From the NCBI GenBank assembly GCA_944376975.1, contig CALWEE010000052.1, positions 1 through 8,902 of the forward strand: DNA of 8,902 bases. The letters are read 5' to 3'. The notes under the pieces are model-generated. The model was not told where the DNA came from, did no database searches, and saw only the letters and a program-made list of their open reading frames with translations. A program made the position numbers and the translations under genes. The DNA is from an uncultured Lachnospiraceae bacterium. Lineage in GTDB: Bacteria; Bacillota; Clostridia; Lachnospirales; Lachnospiraceae. How positions within the stretch are numbered: the stretch's first letter is position 1; every line of letters starts with the position of its first letter. Below, in pieces: positions 1-6,202 of the stretch.

Positions 1-103
1 TGACGAATTCTCCCGGCTGGCACCGTCTGGCCACCCGGGGCGCCTCCACGTCCATTTTATATATGGTATCGGTAAGTCTTTCAACCTGTTGGATCTTATA
101 CAT
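1..103 (-). CDS. nfnA: NfnA-like NAD(P)/FAD-binding reductase subunit, N-terminal fragment
   Basis: Only the first 34 residues are present; the gene runs off the left edge. They begin MYKIQQVERLTDTIY and reach APRVARRCQPGEFV. This is the opening beta-barrel pattern (start MYKI, then EAPxVAxxxxPGxFV) of the FAD/NAD-binding family that includes NfnA/SudB (the small subunit of NADH-dependent ferredoxin:NADP+ oxidoreductase) and the PyrK electron-transfer subunit of dihydroorotate dehydrogenase. NfnAB couples reduced ferredoxin and NADH to NADPH formation in the cytoplasm of anaerobes. The start is well supported: AGGAGG lies six bases before the ATG. That ribosome site and the ATG are inside the end of murF, and the two reading frames overlap by eight bases (ATGTATAA), so translation is probably coupled. 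The NfnA assignment over PyrK rests on similarity remembered from the N-terminus only. The partner nfnB/gltA-like gene would have to lie further left. Confidence 0.7.
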   Translation of the reverse strand, partial: MYKIQQVERLTDTIYKMDVEAPRVARRCQPGEFV

Positions 104-1499
104 GTTCATCCTCCTGTCTGAAGGCCTGCCGCAGGGCGGCGACCACTTCTTCTTCGCGCATGCCCCGGGAACCCTTTACGAGCACCGCGTCCCCGGGCCT
201 TATATATCCTGTCAGATAAGCCGACGCTTCTTCATTGGACATAAAGCTGACCACATGGACACGATCGTTCTTTTCTTTCACGCCCGCTGCGAGCGAACGC
301 GTCTCCCGGCCCACCGTGACCACGGCGTCGATGCCGCTGTCGGCAATATCCCTTCCCAGCTCATGATGACGCTGCCCGGACAGTTCGCCCAGTTCCAGTA
401 TATCGCCCAGGACGGCGATCTTACGTCCGGTGTTGTCCAGCTGCATCAGCACGTCCACGCCGCTTTTGACCGAGGCGGGACTCGCGTTGTACGTATCGTC
501 GATGACTTTGATCCCGTCCCGCAGATGGTTGATCTGCTGGCGCATGGCAATGCCTTCATAGGACGCCAGTCCGGCTTTCGCCTCTTTCGGGGATATGCCG
601 GACGCGGCCGCCACGGCAATGGCCACAAGGGCGTTGTACACGTTATGGATGCCCAGCTGCCGGATGACGATCTCTTCCTTTCCTTCCGGACAGACAAGGG
701 TAAAGCAGTTCTTGCCGTCCCGGATATGGATATTTTCCGCCCGGTAATCGCAGTCCGCGCCGGTGCCGTAAAGGATCACCCGGCATTTTTCCCGCTGTTC
801 CGGCGCCGCCGCCCGAAGGAGCGGATCGTCGCCGTTCAGGAAAAGCCGCTGCCCGCCGCCAAATCCCATGGCGATCTTTAACTTTTCCCGGGCGGTATTC
901 TCCCGGACGCCGAACTGGGCAATGTGGGCGTCGCCGATATTGGTGACCACCGCCATGTCCGGCCGGACAAACCGGACCAGGTTTTCCATCTCGCCGTACT
1001 CGCTGATGCCCATCTCGATCACCGCCATTTTCTGGGACGGTTCCATGCGGAAAAGGGTCAGCGGCACGCCAATCTGGCTGTTCTGGTTGCCCGCGGTCTT
1101 AAGAATGGAATACTTCACTTGAAGCGCCGCCGCGATCATCTCTTTCGTGGAGGTCTTGCCCACGCTCCCGGTGATCCCGATGACCGGCATGGAAAACTGC
1201 CTCCTGTACCAGGCGGCCAGGTCGCCCAGCGCTTTTACCGTATCAGGAACTTTGATATGTACTTTTTCAGGACAGGTCACGTCTCCATGGGACATGAGGG
1301 TCCCCGCGGCGTCCCCGGCCAGCACCTGGGCGATGAACTTGTGGGCGTCCACCTTTTCCCCGATGATGGGCGCGAAAAGGCTGCCGCTGCCCGCCTGACG
1401 GCTGTCTATGCAAATATCTGTGATGATACTTTCCGGATCTCCGGCCAGCAATTCCCCGGATACTGCTTCGCAGATCGTACGTGCTGTCATCGGTACCAT
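96..1499 (-). CDS. murF: UDP-N-acetylmuramoyl-tripeptide--D-alanyl-D-alanine ligase (MurF)
   Basis: MurF is the cytoplasmic ATP-dependent ligase that adds D-Ala-D-Ala to the UDP-MurNAc tripeptide, the last soluble step of peptidoglycan precursor synthesis. From the chosen start the protein is 467 residues, normal for the family. The N-terminal substrate domain contains IDSRQAGSGSLFAPIIGEK. The central ATPase domain has the Mur P-loop GITGSVGKTST at about residues 108-118, then GNQNSQIGVPLT and TNIGDAHIAQFG near 186. The C-terminal domain contains DDTYNASPASV near 334-344 and LGDILELGE. An ATG three codons upstream (1506-1508) also lies in frame, but it directly abuts the AAGGA ribosome site. 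The ATG at 1497-1499 has an eight-base spacing and is preferred. A strong promoter lies about 50 bases upstream. The gene is first in its unit and overlaps the NfnA-like gene by eight bases. No key motif is missing. Confidence 0.95.
   Translation of the reverse strand: MVPMTARTICEAVSGELLAGDPESIITDICIDSRQAGSGSLFAPIIGEKVDAHKFIAQVLAGDAAGTLMSHGDVTCPEKVHIKVPDTVKALGDLAAWYRRQFSMPVIGITGSVGKTSTKEMIAAALQVKYSILKTAGNQNSQIGVPLTLFRMEPSQKMAVIEMGISEYGEMENLVRFVRPDMAVVTNIGDAHIAQFGVRENTAREKLKIAMGFGGGQRLFLNGDDPLLRAAAPEQREKCRVILYGTGADCDYRAENIHIRDGKNCFTLVCPEGKEEIVIRQLGIHNVYNALVAIAVAAASGISPKEAKAGLASYEGIAMRQQINHLRDGIKVIDDTYNASPASVKSGVDVLMQLDNTGRKIAVLGDILELGELSGQRHHELGRDIADSGIDAVVTVGRETRSLAAGVKEKNDRVHVVSFMSNEEASAYLTGYIRPGDAVLVKGSRGMREEEVVAALRQAFRQEDEHV
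110..115 (-). promoter_or_regulatory. Ribosome binding site of the NfnA-like gene, inside murF
   Basis: The minus strand reads AGGAGG six bases before the ATG of the NfnA-like gene. These bases are also part of the last sense codons of murF (CAG GAG GAT GAA CAT GTA, then TAA), so ribosomes finishing murF pass directly over the next start site. Confidence 0.8.
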
Positions 1500-1555
1500 A
1501 CAAATCATCCTTTCTGTCTGTGTATGACATTATCTATATATAGCATTGATTCTTT

Positions 1556-1585
1556 ATTATAGCAAGAAATACTTTGATACTTCAA
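1556..1585 (-). promoter_or_regulatory. Sigma-A-type promoter for murF and the NfnA-like gene
   Basis: On the minus strand, TTGAAG (1580-1585) is followed after 18 bases by a perfect TATAAT (1556-1561). The bases just before the -10 box are TGC, giving an extended -10. Transcription should start near 1549, leaving a leader of about 50 bases with AAAGGA before the murF start. The leader contains the 10-base palindrome CTATATATAG (1534-1543), which is too common a pattern in AT-rich DNA to call an operator. Confidence 0.75.
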
Positions 1586-1631
1586 TTATTTTCTTTTCTT
1601 CTTTATAATATGAAATCCGCCGCGCAAACTA

Positions 1632-1660
1632 TTGAAGCGCCCGCCGGATTTTGTTATACT
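1632..1660 (+). promoter_or_regulatory. Sigma-A-type promoter for the NSS transporter
   Basis: TTGAAG (1632-1637) and TATACT (1655-1660) are separated by exactly 17 bases on the plus strand. The -10 box matches the consensus at five of six positions. A second TATACT follows at 1665-1670 but has no matching -35 box. Transcription would begin near 1667, which makes any transporter start upstream of this point impossible. It faces away from the murF promoter; the two -35 boxes are 46 bases apart. Confidence 0.65.
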
Positions 1661-1669
1661 GTTTTATAC

Positions 1670-1728
1670 TGCCCGAAGAAAAACAAAACGACGGGCACAT
1701 TTTCCGACGGCGCGCGGCGCCCGGAAAA
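1670..1728 (+). promoter_or_regulatory. Structured 5' leader of the transporter mRNA
   Basis: About 90 bases separate the predicted start of transcription from the transporter ATG, and they hold two inverted repeats. The first is TGCCCG (1670-1675) with CGGGCA (1692-1697) around an A-rich loop. The second is TTTTCCG (1700-1706) with CGGAAAA (1722-1728), continued inside by GGCGC (1709-1713) with GCGCC (1717-1721), a 12-pair stem with a two-base bulge and a three-base loop. CGGGC at 1692-1696 could instead pair with GCCCG at 1719-1723, so the two folds compete. There is no ATG in the leader, so no leader peptide, and no T-tract after the second hairpin. It does not match any riboswitch class I know. 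A regulatory role is inference only. Confidence 0.35.
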
Positions 1729-1742
1729 GATCATTTTCTGTC

Positions 1743-1748
1743 AGGGGG
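1743..1748 (+). promoter_or_regulatory. Ribosome binding site of the transporter
   Basis: AGGGGG lies eight bases before the ATG at 1757-1759. It fixes the start of the transporter, because the reading frame is open upstream as far as 1574 but no comparable site is found there. Confidence 0.75.
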
Positions 1749-1756
1749 ACTTTTTT

Positions 1757-3133
1757 ATGGAAAAAAGAGAACGTTTTGCTTCCCGCCTCGGCTTCATCCT
1801 CATTTCCGCAGGATGCGCCATCGGCCTGGGAAACGTGTGGCGCTTTCCGTACATCACGGGAAAATACGGCGGCGCCGCCTTTGTCGTCATCTATCTGATC
1901 TTTCTTGTCATCCTCGGCATGCCGGTCATGGTCATGGAATTTTCCGTGGGCCGGGCAAGCCAGAGATCCGCGGCCAGAAGTTTCCACATACTGGAACCCA
2001 AAGGCTCGAAATGGCATATTGAAAGCTATATCGCCATCGCCGGCAATTACATCCTGATGATGTTCTATACCACCGTCGGCGGATGGATGGTGGCGTACAT
2101 ATTCAAAATGCTGCGGGGCGAGTTTGTCGGCCAGACGCCCGATCAGGTCAGCAACATTTTTAATGATATGCTCGCCCGTCCCGGATATATGACTTTCTGG
2201 ATGATCCTCGTCATCGTTCTGAGCTTCGGCGTATGCAGCCTGGGCCTTCAAAAAGGCGTGGAACGGATCACCAAAGTGATGATGGGCTTTTTGTTCGTCA
2301 TCCTGCTCATCCTGTGCGTCCGCAGCGTGACGCTGCCCGGCGCCATAGAGGGACTTAAGTTTTACCTGATCCCCGACTTCGGCAAAATGGCCCAGTACGG
2401 TCTGGGCGAAGTCATATACGCCGCCATGGGGCAGGCCTTTTTCACGCTGAGCCTGGGCATTGGCGCCATGGCCATCTTCGGAAGCTATATCAGCAAGGAA
2501 CGGCGGCTGACCGGGGAATCCATCAACATCTGCGTGCTGGATACCACCGTGGCGCTCCTGTCCGGCCTGGTCATCTTCCCCGCCTGTTTCGCCTTCAGCG
2601 TGAATCCGGGAGAAGGCCCGGGCCTCGTGTTCGTCACGCTGCCCAACATCTTCAACCAGATGGGCGCGTCCGGCAACATATTTGGCGCCCTGTTCTTCGT
2701 CTTTATGACCTTCGCTTCCATCTCGACCATTATCGCCGTCTTTGAAAACATCATCAGCTTTTCAAAGGATCTGTGGAACTGGAGCCGGAAGAAAGCCGTT
2801 ATCGTCAACGGCATCCTCATCTTCCTGCTTTCCCTTCCCTGCGTCCTCGGCTTTAATGTGCTGAGCGGGTTCACCCCCTTCGGCGCCGGCTCTACCATAC
2901 AGGATCTGGAAGACTTTATCGTATCCAACACCCTGCTGCCCATCGGCAGCCTGATGTACCTGCTTTTCTGTACGAGCAAACGGGGATGGGGATGGAAAAA
3001 CTTCATCGCGGAGGCGGATGCCGGTACCGGCGCGCGTTTCCCCAAATGGGCCCGGTTTTATCTGACCTACATCCTGCCCATCATCATCGGCATCCTGCTC
3101 GTAGTCGGCTACTGGCAGAAATTCGCCGGCTGA
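1757..3133 (+). CDS. Sodium-dependent amino-acid symporter of the NSS (SNF) family
   Basis: A 458-residue integral membrane protein with the LeuT fold, probably importing an amino acid with Na+. TM1 carries GLGNVWRFPY (residues 23-32), the family signature. By recalled alignment to LeuT, A21 and N26 fall on Na1-site residues, R29 on the extracellular gate arginine, and G19, I22, A320, S323 and T324 on the Na2 site. TM6 contains AFFTLSLGIGAMAIFGSY (227-244), the unwound substrate-binding segment. I count eleven membrane segments (about 10-31, 39-63, 90-117, 144-164, 170-190, 220-244, 257-281, 305-335, 346-367, 383-405, 431-452), the short form seen in Tyt1 and MhsT. Those relatives carry aromatic or hydrophobic amino acids, but the substrate here cannot be read from sequence. 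The start is set by AGGGGG upstream and by a promoter that lies inside the longer open frame. It is a single-gene unit with its own promoter and terminator. Confidence 0.93.
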   Translation: MEKRERFASRLGFILISAGCAIGLGNVWRFPYITGKYGGAAFVVIYLIFLVILGMPVMVMEFSVGRASQRSAARSFHILEPKGSKWHIESYIAIAGNYILMMFYTTVGGWMVAYIFKMLRGEFVGQTPDQVSNIFNDMLARPGYMTFWMILVIVLSFGVCSLGLQKGVERITKVMMGFLFVILLILCVRSVTLPGAIEGLKFYLIPDFGKMAQYGLGEVIYAAMGQAFFTLSLGIGAMAIFGSYISKERRLTGESINICVLDTTVALLSGLVIFPACFAFSVNPGEGPGLVFVTLPNIFNQMGASGNIFGALFFVFMTFASISTIIAVFENIISFSKDLWNWSRKKAVIVNGILIFLLSLPCVLGFNVLSGFTPFGAGSTIQDLEDFIVSNTLLPIGSLMYLLFCTSKRGWGWKNFIAEADAGTGARFPKWARFYLTYILPIIIGILLVVGYWQKFAG

Positions 3134-3143
3134 TGGACGCCCG

Positions 3144-3164
3144 GTCCCGGAGATCTTCCGGGAC
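3144..3164 (+). other. Small hairpin just after the transporter stop codon
   Basis: GTCCCGGA (3144-3151) and TCCGGGAC (3157-3164) form a perfect eight-pair stem around GATCT. Outer pairing of ATGGA (3133-3137) with TCCAT (3172-3176), and of CGC with GCG, could lengthen it. It has no T-tract, so it is not a terminator by itself. It may protect the 3' end of the mRNA or slow polymerase ahead of the terminator at 3181. Confidence 0.4.
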
Positions 3165-3180
3165 GCGCTCATCCATGATA

Positions 3181-3234
3181 AAGGGGCCGCTCCTATCATC
3201 CGATCGGGTGACAGGAGCGGCCCCTTCGTTTTTC
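3181..3234 (+). terminator. Strong intrinsic terminator between the convergent transporter and phosphatase genes
   Basis: AAGGGGCCGCTCCT (3181-3194) and AGGAGCGGCCCCTT (3213-3226) are a perfect 14-base inverted repeat. The 18-base loop is itself nearly palindromic (CCGATCGG at its centre). On the plus strand the stem is followed by CGTTTTTCTC, a good T-tract for ending the transporter mRNA. On the minus strand the stem starts eight bases after the phosphatase stop and is followed by only TATCAT, so it may also serve the hydrogenase operon, less efficiently. Confidence 0.88.
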
Positions 3235-4404
3235 TCAATAATACTGGACCGTCACATTTTTCCCCATGCTTTCCAGCACGTCTTTAAACTGTTCCACCAG
3301 GTTTTTGCGCACGCTGATATCGAACAGTCCGGCATTGTCGTAATTTTCCTGATTGCTGGCCCTTCCCACGAAGAACAGGACGTCCGTGCAGTCTTCGATC
3401 AGCACGCGGGCCAGGGCCGCCGCCCCGTTGTCCGCGTCCAGCGCCTCGAAGAAATCCACGTCCACTTCGTCGCTGTTGAACGTGTTCAGCAGCTTCAGCG
3501 TATGGCTCATGGTCAGCACGCCTTCCGTTACCAGATCGATCCCCCGGATGGAGGCGGTGGGCGGCACTTCCTTCGTGCCGTCCGCGTTGTTTTTGATCTT
3601 TTCGTTCAGGTAGCGGGCCGCGATCTGGGACGTGGTGCCGCCGCAGACCACCTTTTTGCCTTCGGTCTTCATAAAGGCCTTCATGAGCCTTGCGTCGTCT
3701 TCCTTTTTTTCCGGCGGGCCGGTAAAAATGGCCACTTCCTTGCGCGGGATGATCCGGGTCACCGCCACCGTGGTGTCGTCTCCCGGCCTTTGCTGATACA
3801 GATCGTCGCAGGCTTTGGAAAGAAGAGCCGCCAGACGGGCCGCGGACCGGGTTTCCTTGACGCACTTGAGGGTGTAATCGGCCATGCTTTCCCATGTCCA
3901 CCCGAAATTCAGCAGCTCGCCCACGCCGGCATAGATCGTCCCGTCGCTCATGAGCACGAAACAATCGTCCACCTGGGCTTTGAACCGGTATTCTTTGATC
4001 TTCTTCCCGCCGATCATCCGTTCTTCCGACGGAATGTCCATGAGCCGCCGGTTCCGGACGAAGATACAGCCCGGATTGTCGTATTCAACCAGGTAGGCGT
4101 CCCCGTTATGGAAGATCTGCAAAATGCTGAACGTGGAGTAGGACACGCCCCGGACTTTGCAGACCGGCAGCGTGCTGGCCAGCGTCTCCACCGCCTCGTC
4201 GATGGCCTCCCCTTTAAGGAACATGGTGCCCAGTATCTTTGATGTGAGGGTGGCCAGGATATTGGCTTTCACGCCGCTGCCCATGCCGTCCGCCAGGATG
4301 ACGATGTCCGAATCCGGCGTCTTCAGGATCTCCACATTGTCGCCGCACAGTTCTTCGCCGTACTTGTTCAGGCTTTTCCATGATACTTCTATACTTACTT
4401 TCAC
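3235..4404 (-). CDS. SpoIIE-family PP2C-type Ser/Thr phosphatase linked to the sensory hydrogenase
   Basis: A 389-residue cytoplasmic protein with no membrane segment or N-terminal sensor. Residues about 10-218 form a SpoIIE-like PP2C catalytic domain. The metal-binding acidic motifs are visible: GDN at 21-23, LADGMGSG at 37-44, LMSDGTIYAG at 151-160 and RPGDDTTVAV at 207-216. Such enzymes use two metal ions to remove phosphate from Ser/Thr, often on anti-sigma antagonists. Residues about 219-389 are a second region I do not recognise. It contains VVCGGTTSQIAARYL (252-266) and GIDLVTEGVLTMS (288-300), and looks like a conserved alpha/beta domain rather than a random tail. Translation starts at GTG with AGGGGG six bases upstream. 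The gene lies 18 bases after the sensory hydrogenase and is last in the operon, which makes it the likely output of that sensor. The target is unknown. Confidence 0.88.
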   Translation of the reverse strand: MKVSIEVSWKSLNKYGEELCGDNVEILKTPDSDIVILADGMGSGVKANILATLTSKILGTMFLKGEAIDEAVETLASTLPVCKVRGVSYSTFSILQIFHNGDAYLVEYDNPGCIFVRNRRLMDIPSEERMIGGKKIKEYRFKAQVDDCFVLMSDGTIYAGVGELLNFGWTWESMADYTLKCVKETRSAARLAALLSKACDDLYQQRPGDDTTVAVTRIIPRKEVAIFTGPPEKKEDDARLMKAFMKTEGKKVVCGGTTSQIAARYLNEKIKNNADGTKEVPPTASIRGIDLVTEGVLTMSHTLKLLNTFNSDEVDVDFFEALDADNGAAALARVLIEDCTDVLFFVGRASNQENYDNAGLFDISVRKNLVEQFKDVLESMGKNVTVQYY

Positions 4405-4410
4405 CGGTAT

Positions 4411-4416
4411 CCCCCT
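4411..4416 (-). promoter_or_regulatory. Ribosome binding site for the GTG-started phosphatase
   Basis: On the minus strand AGGGGG lies six bases before GTG (4402-4404). It supports the non-ATG start; no in-frame ATG occurs close by. Confidence 0.7.
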
Positions 4417-4422
4417 TCCGGC

Positions 4423-6144
4423 TTACTTGCCTTCTTCAGACAGGATGGAACGTTTCAGCTGGTTCAGGGTGGTCTTCGTCTCCGCTGTCGTCTCACCCAA
4501 AAGCCCCGCGATCTCCTGGGCCACCATCATCTGTTTGTCGATGACCTGCTGGGCCACGGTCAGCGTCTGCATCTTCAGCTGGAACTGTTTTTCCGCTTCC
4601 TGCTCCTCCGCCGTGATATCCTGGATGATCGTCAGCAGGGCGTCCCGGCTTTCGATATAGACGATGGTCTTTAACGCCGTCATGTTCCAGGCGGGCAGCT
4701 CCTCTTTCTTCCGGTGGATCGAGTCGTGGGTGAGCAGCACCGTCTCAAAATCTTCCGGATCCAGGAATTCGTAGATATACCGTCCAATGGCTTCATTCCG
4801 GGAGATCTGGAAGACCGCTTCCGCCTTCCGGTTAAATTCTTCGATCATCAGGTCGTTCCGGATGATGAAGATCAGGTTGGGCGTGGTATCCATGACCAGA
4901 TTGGACATGGACTTGGCCTGTTCATATGTATAGGGCAGGCACATCTGGATCTCCGCCTTGCCCTGACAGACCGCGATGGCTTTGTCCCGGCAGGTGGGAT
5001 AACCGCAGGCGCCGCAGTTGAGCTCCTGATTTTTATTGTATTTTCCGGTGGCCTTTAACACCGCCTGGATCTGGGCTTCCGTCGGCTTGCCCATATCCGC
5101 CATGCGGGAATAGAAATGCTTGGCCATCTCCACCTCCGGCGTTCCTTCCGGATAGGCGGCGTCGGTGTACTGTACCTTGTCCTCGATATCGAAACGGGCG
5201 CGGAAACGGGAGAACTCCATCTTTTCCACCGCCGGCCCCTTGATGCAGCCGCCTTCGCACATGTTCATCTCGATGAAGCAGCCATGGATCTCGCCTTTTT
5301 CCATGGCGTCCAGCATCTCCCGGCAGTTGTCGATGCCGTCGACGAACAGCTTCCGGTAGCTTTCCGGCGCTTTTTTCACCATGACCGACTGGATGACGCC
5401 ATGGCTCACCGGATAGAGCCGGTTGATGCCCGGGTCCGGATTGGCCAGCGGCCTTTCCGGGCAATCGTTGAGCGCGATGCCCTTTTCCGCCATCCATTCT
5501 TTCAATTCGCCGAAATGGATGACCGCGTCGATGGCGCCCGCCGTCCGTTCATCGCCCTCCGCCTCTTCTTTCTTCGCCACGCAGGGGCCGAGGAACACCA
5601 CTTTCACCTCCGGCCCGTAAAGCTTTTTGATCAGCCGTCCGTGGGCCACCATGGGCGAGACCACCGGCGCCAGATACGGCGTCAGCGCGGGATAATATTT
5701 TTCCACCAGGTCGTTCACGCTGGGACAGCAGGTGGTGATGATATTGTCCATGGTCCCTTCCGCCAGCAGCTTCGCGTATTCCGCGGTCACGTAGGCGGCG
5801 CCTTCCGCCGTCTCCCGCACCGCGTAAAAGCCCAAAGCTTCCAGGGCGCCCACCGCCTTGCCCGGATGGTCGGCGGACAGTATGCCCAGGTACGACGGGG
5901 CCATGGATATGACCACCTTTTCCCCGTTCCGTATGTAATATTTCACCCGGTCCAGATCGCTCACGAAGGTTTTGGCGTTCTGGGGACAGACTTCCAGGCA
6001 TTTCCCGCAAAGGATGCAGTATTCTTTCATGATCTGCGCCTGGGCGTCCCGCACCCGTATGGCTTTGACCGAGCAGGAACGGACGCATTTATAACAGTGT
6101 TTGCAGCTGGCTGTCTTAAAATCGATAACTTTCAAATCTCCCAT
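4423..6144 (-). CDS. hydS: Sensory-type [FeFe]-hydrogenase with PAS domain (HydS-like)
   Basis: A 573-residue soluble iron-sulfur protein from the preferred ATG. Domains in order: a two-[4Fe-4S] ferredoxin part (Cys 14/17/20/24 and 43/46/49/53); an [FeFe]-hydrogenase H-cluster domain (about 75-350); a CGACGYPTC four-cysteine Fe-S motif (377, 380, 385 and probably 402); a PAS domain (about 415-516); and a helical tail (about 511-566). H-cluster motifs are present but altered: TTCCPS (137-142) for TSCCPGW, GPCVAKKEE (186-194) for MPCxxKxxE, and EMNMCEGGCIKGP (292-304) lacking the GGGxP ending. This pattern fits group C hydrogenases, thought to sense H2 or redox state rather than turn it over quickly. 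An in-frame TTG at 6169-6171 is rejected as the start because it lies in the T-tract of the preceding terminator and has no ribosome site. The SD for the ATG (AGGAAAGG) is close, which is the weak point of this choice. The phosphatase follows after 18 bases. Confidence 0.9.
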   Translation of the reverse strand: MGDLKVIDFKTASCKHCYKCVRSCSVKAIRVRDAQAQIMKEYCILCGKCLEVCPQNAKTFVSDLDRVKYYIRNGEKVVISMAPSYLGILSADHPGKAVGALEALGFYAVRETAEGAAYVTAEYAKLLAEGTMDNIITTCCPSVNDLVEKYYPALTPYLAPVVSPMVAHGRLIKKLYGPEVKVVFLGPCVAKKEEAEGDERTAGAIDAVIHFGELKEWMAEKGIALNDCPERPLANPDPGINRLYPVSHGVIQSVMVKKAPESYRKLFVDGIDNCREMLDAMEKGEIHGCFIEMNMCEGGCIKGPAVEKMEFSRFRARFDIEDKVQYTDAAYPEGTPEVEMAKHFYSRMADMGKPTEAQIQAVLKATGKYNKNQELNCGACGYPTCRDKAIAVCQGKAEIQMCLPYTYEQAKSMSNLVMDTTPNLIFIIRNDLMIEEFNRKAEAVFQISRNEAIGRYIYEFLDPEDFETVLLTHDSIHRKKEELPAWNMTALKTIVYIESRDALLTIIQDITAEEQEAEKQFQLKMQTLTVAQQVIDKQMMVAQEIAGLLGETTAETKTTLNQLKRSILSEEGK

Positions 6145-6169
6145 CCTTTCCTGACAGATGTTTTTGGAC

Positions 6170-6202
6170 AAAACAGGGCCATTGCGAGACGCAACAGCCC
6201 TG
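6170..6202 (-). terminator. Intrinsic terminator between hndD and hydS
   Basis: Read on the minus strand, CAGGGC and GCCCTG flank TTGCG and CGCAA around a TCT loop. The two intervening bases on each side form U-G and G-U wobbles, giving a continuous 13-pair stem in minus-strand RNA, followed directly by TTTT. On plus-strand RNA the same positions become C/A mismatches, so the element is directional. It starts 11 bases after the hndD stop. The short T-tract suggests partial read-through into hydS; I see no separate promoter in the gap. Confidence 0.75.

Noticed and set aside
1534..1543. CTATATATAG palindrome in the murF leader as a repressor site
   Set aside because: A ten-base AT-rich palindrome is expected by chance here and matches no operator I can name.
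1604..1609. TATAAT on the plus strand as a further transporter promoter
   Set aside because: The nearest plausible -35 (TTGATA at 1574-1579) is 24 bases away, too far; the pair at 1632-1660 has ideal spacing.
1574..1756. A 61-codon N-terminal extension of the transporter
   Set aside because: The predicted promoter lies within it, the residues do not resemble NSS proteins, and the ATG at 1757 has a good ribosome site directly before the conserved start of TM1.
2986..4242. A 418-codon plus-strand frame spanning the end of the transporter, the terminator and the phosphatase
   Set aside because: It runs straight through a strong terminator and opposite a conserved phosphatase; its composition is that of a reverse-strand shadow.
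6145..6171. TTG start giving nine extra residues on HydS
   Set aside because: The TTG overlaps the T-tract of the upstream terminator and has no ribosome site; family members begin close to the KVIDF segment after the ATG at 6144.
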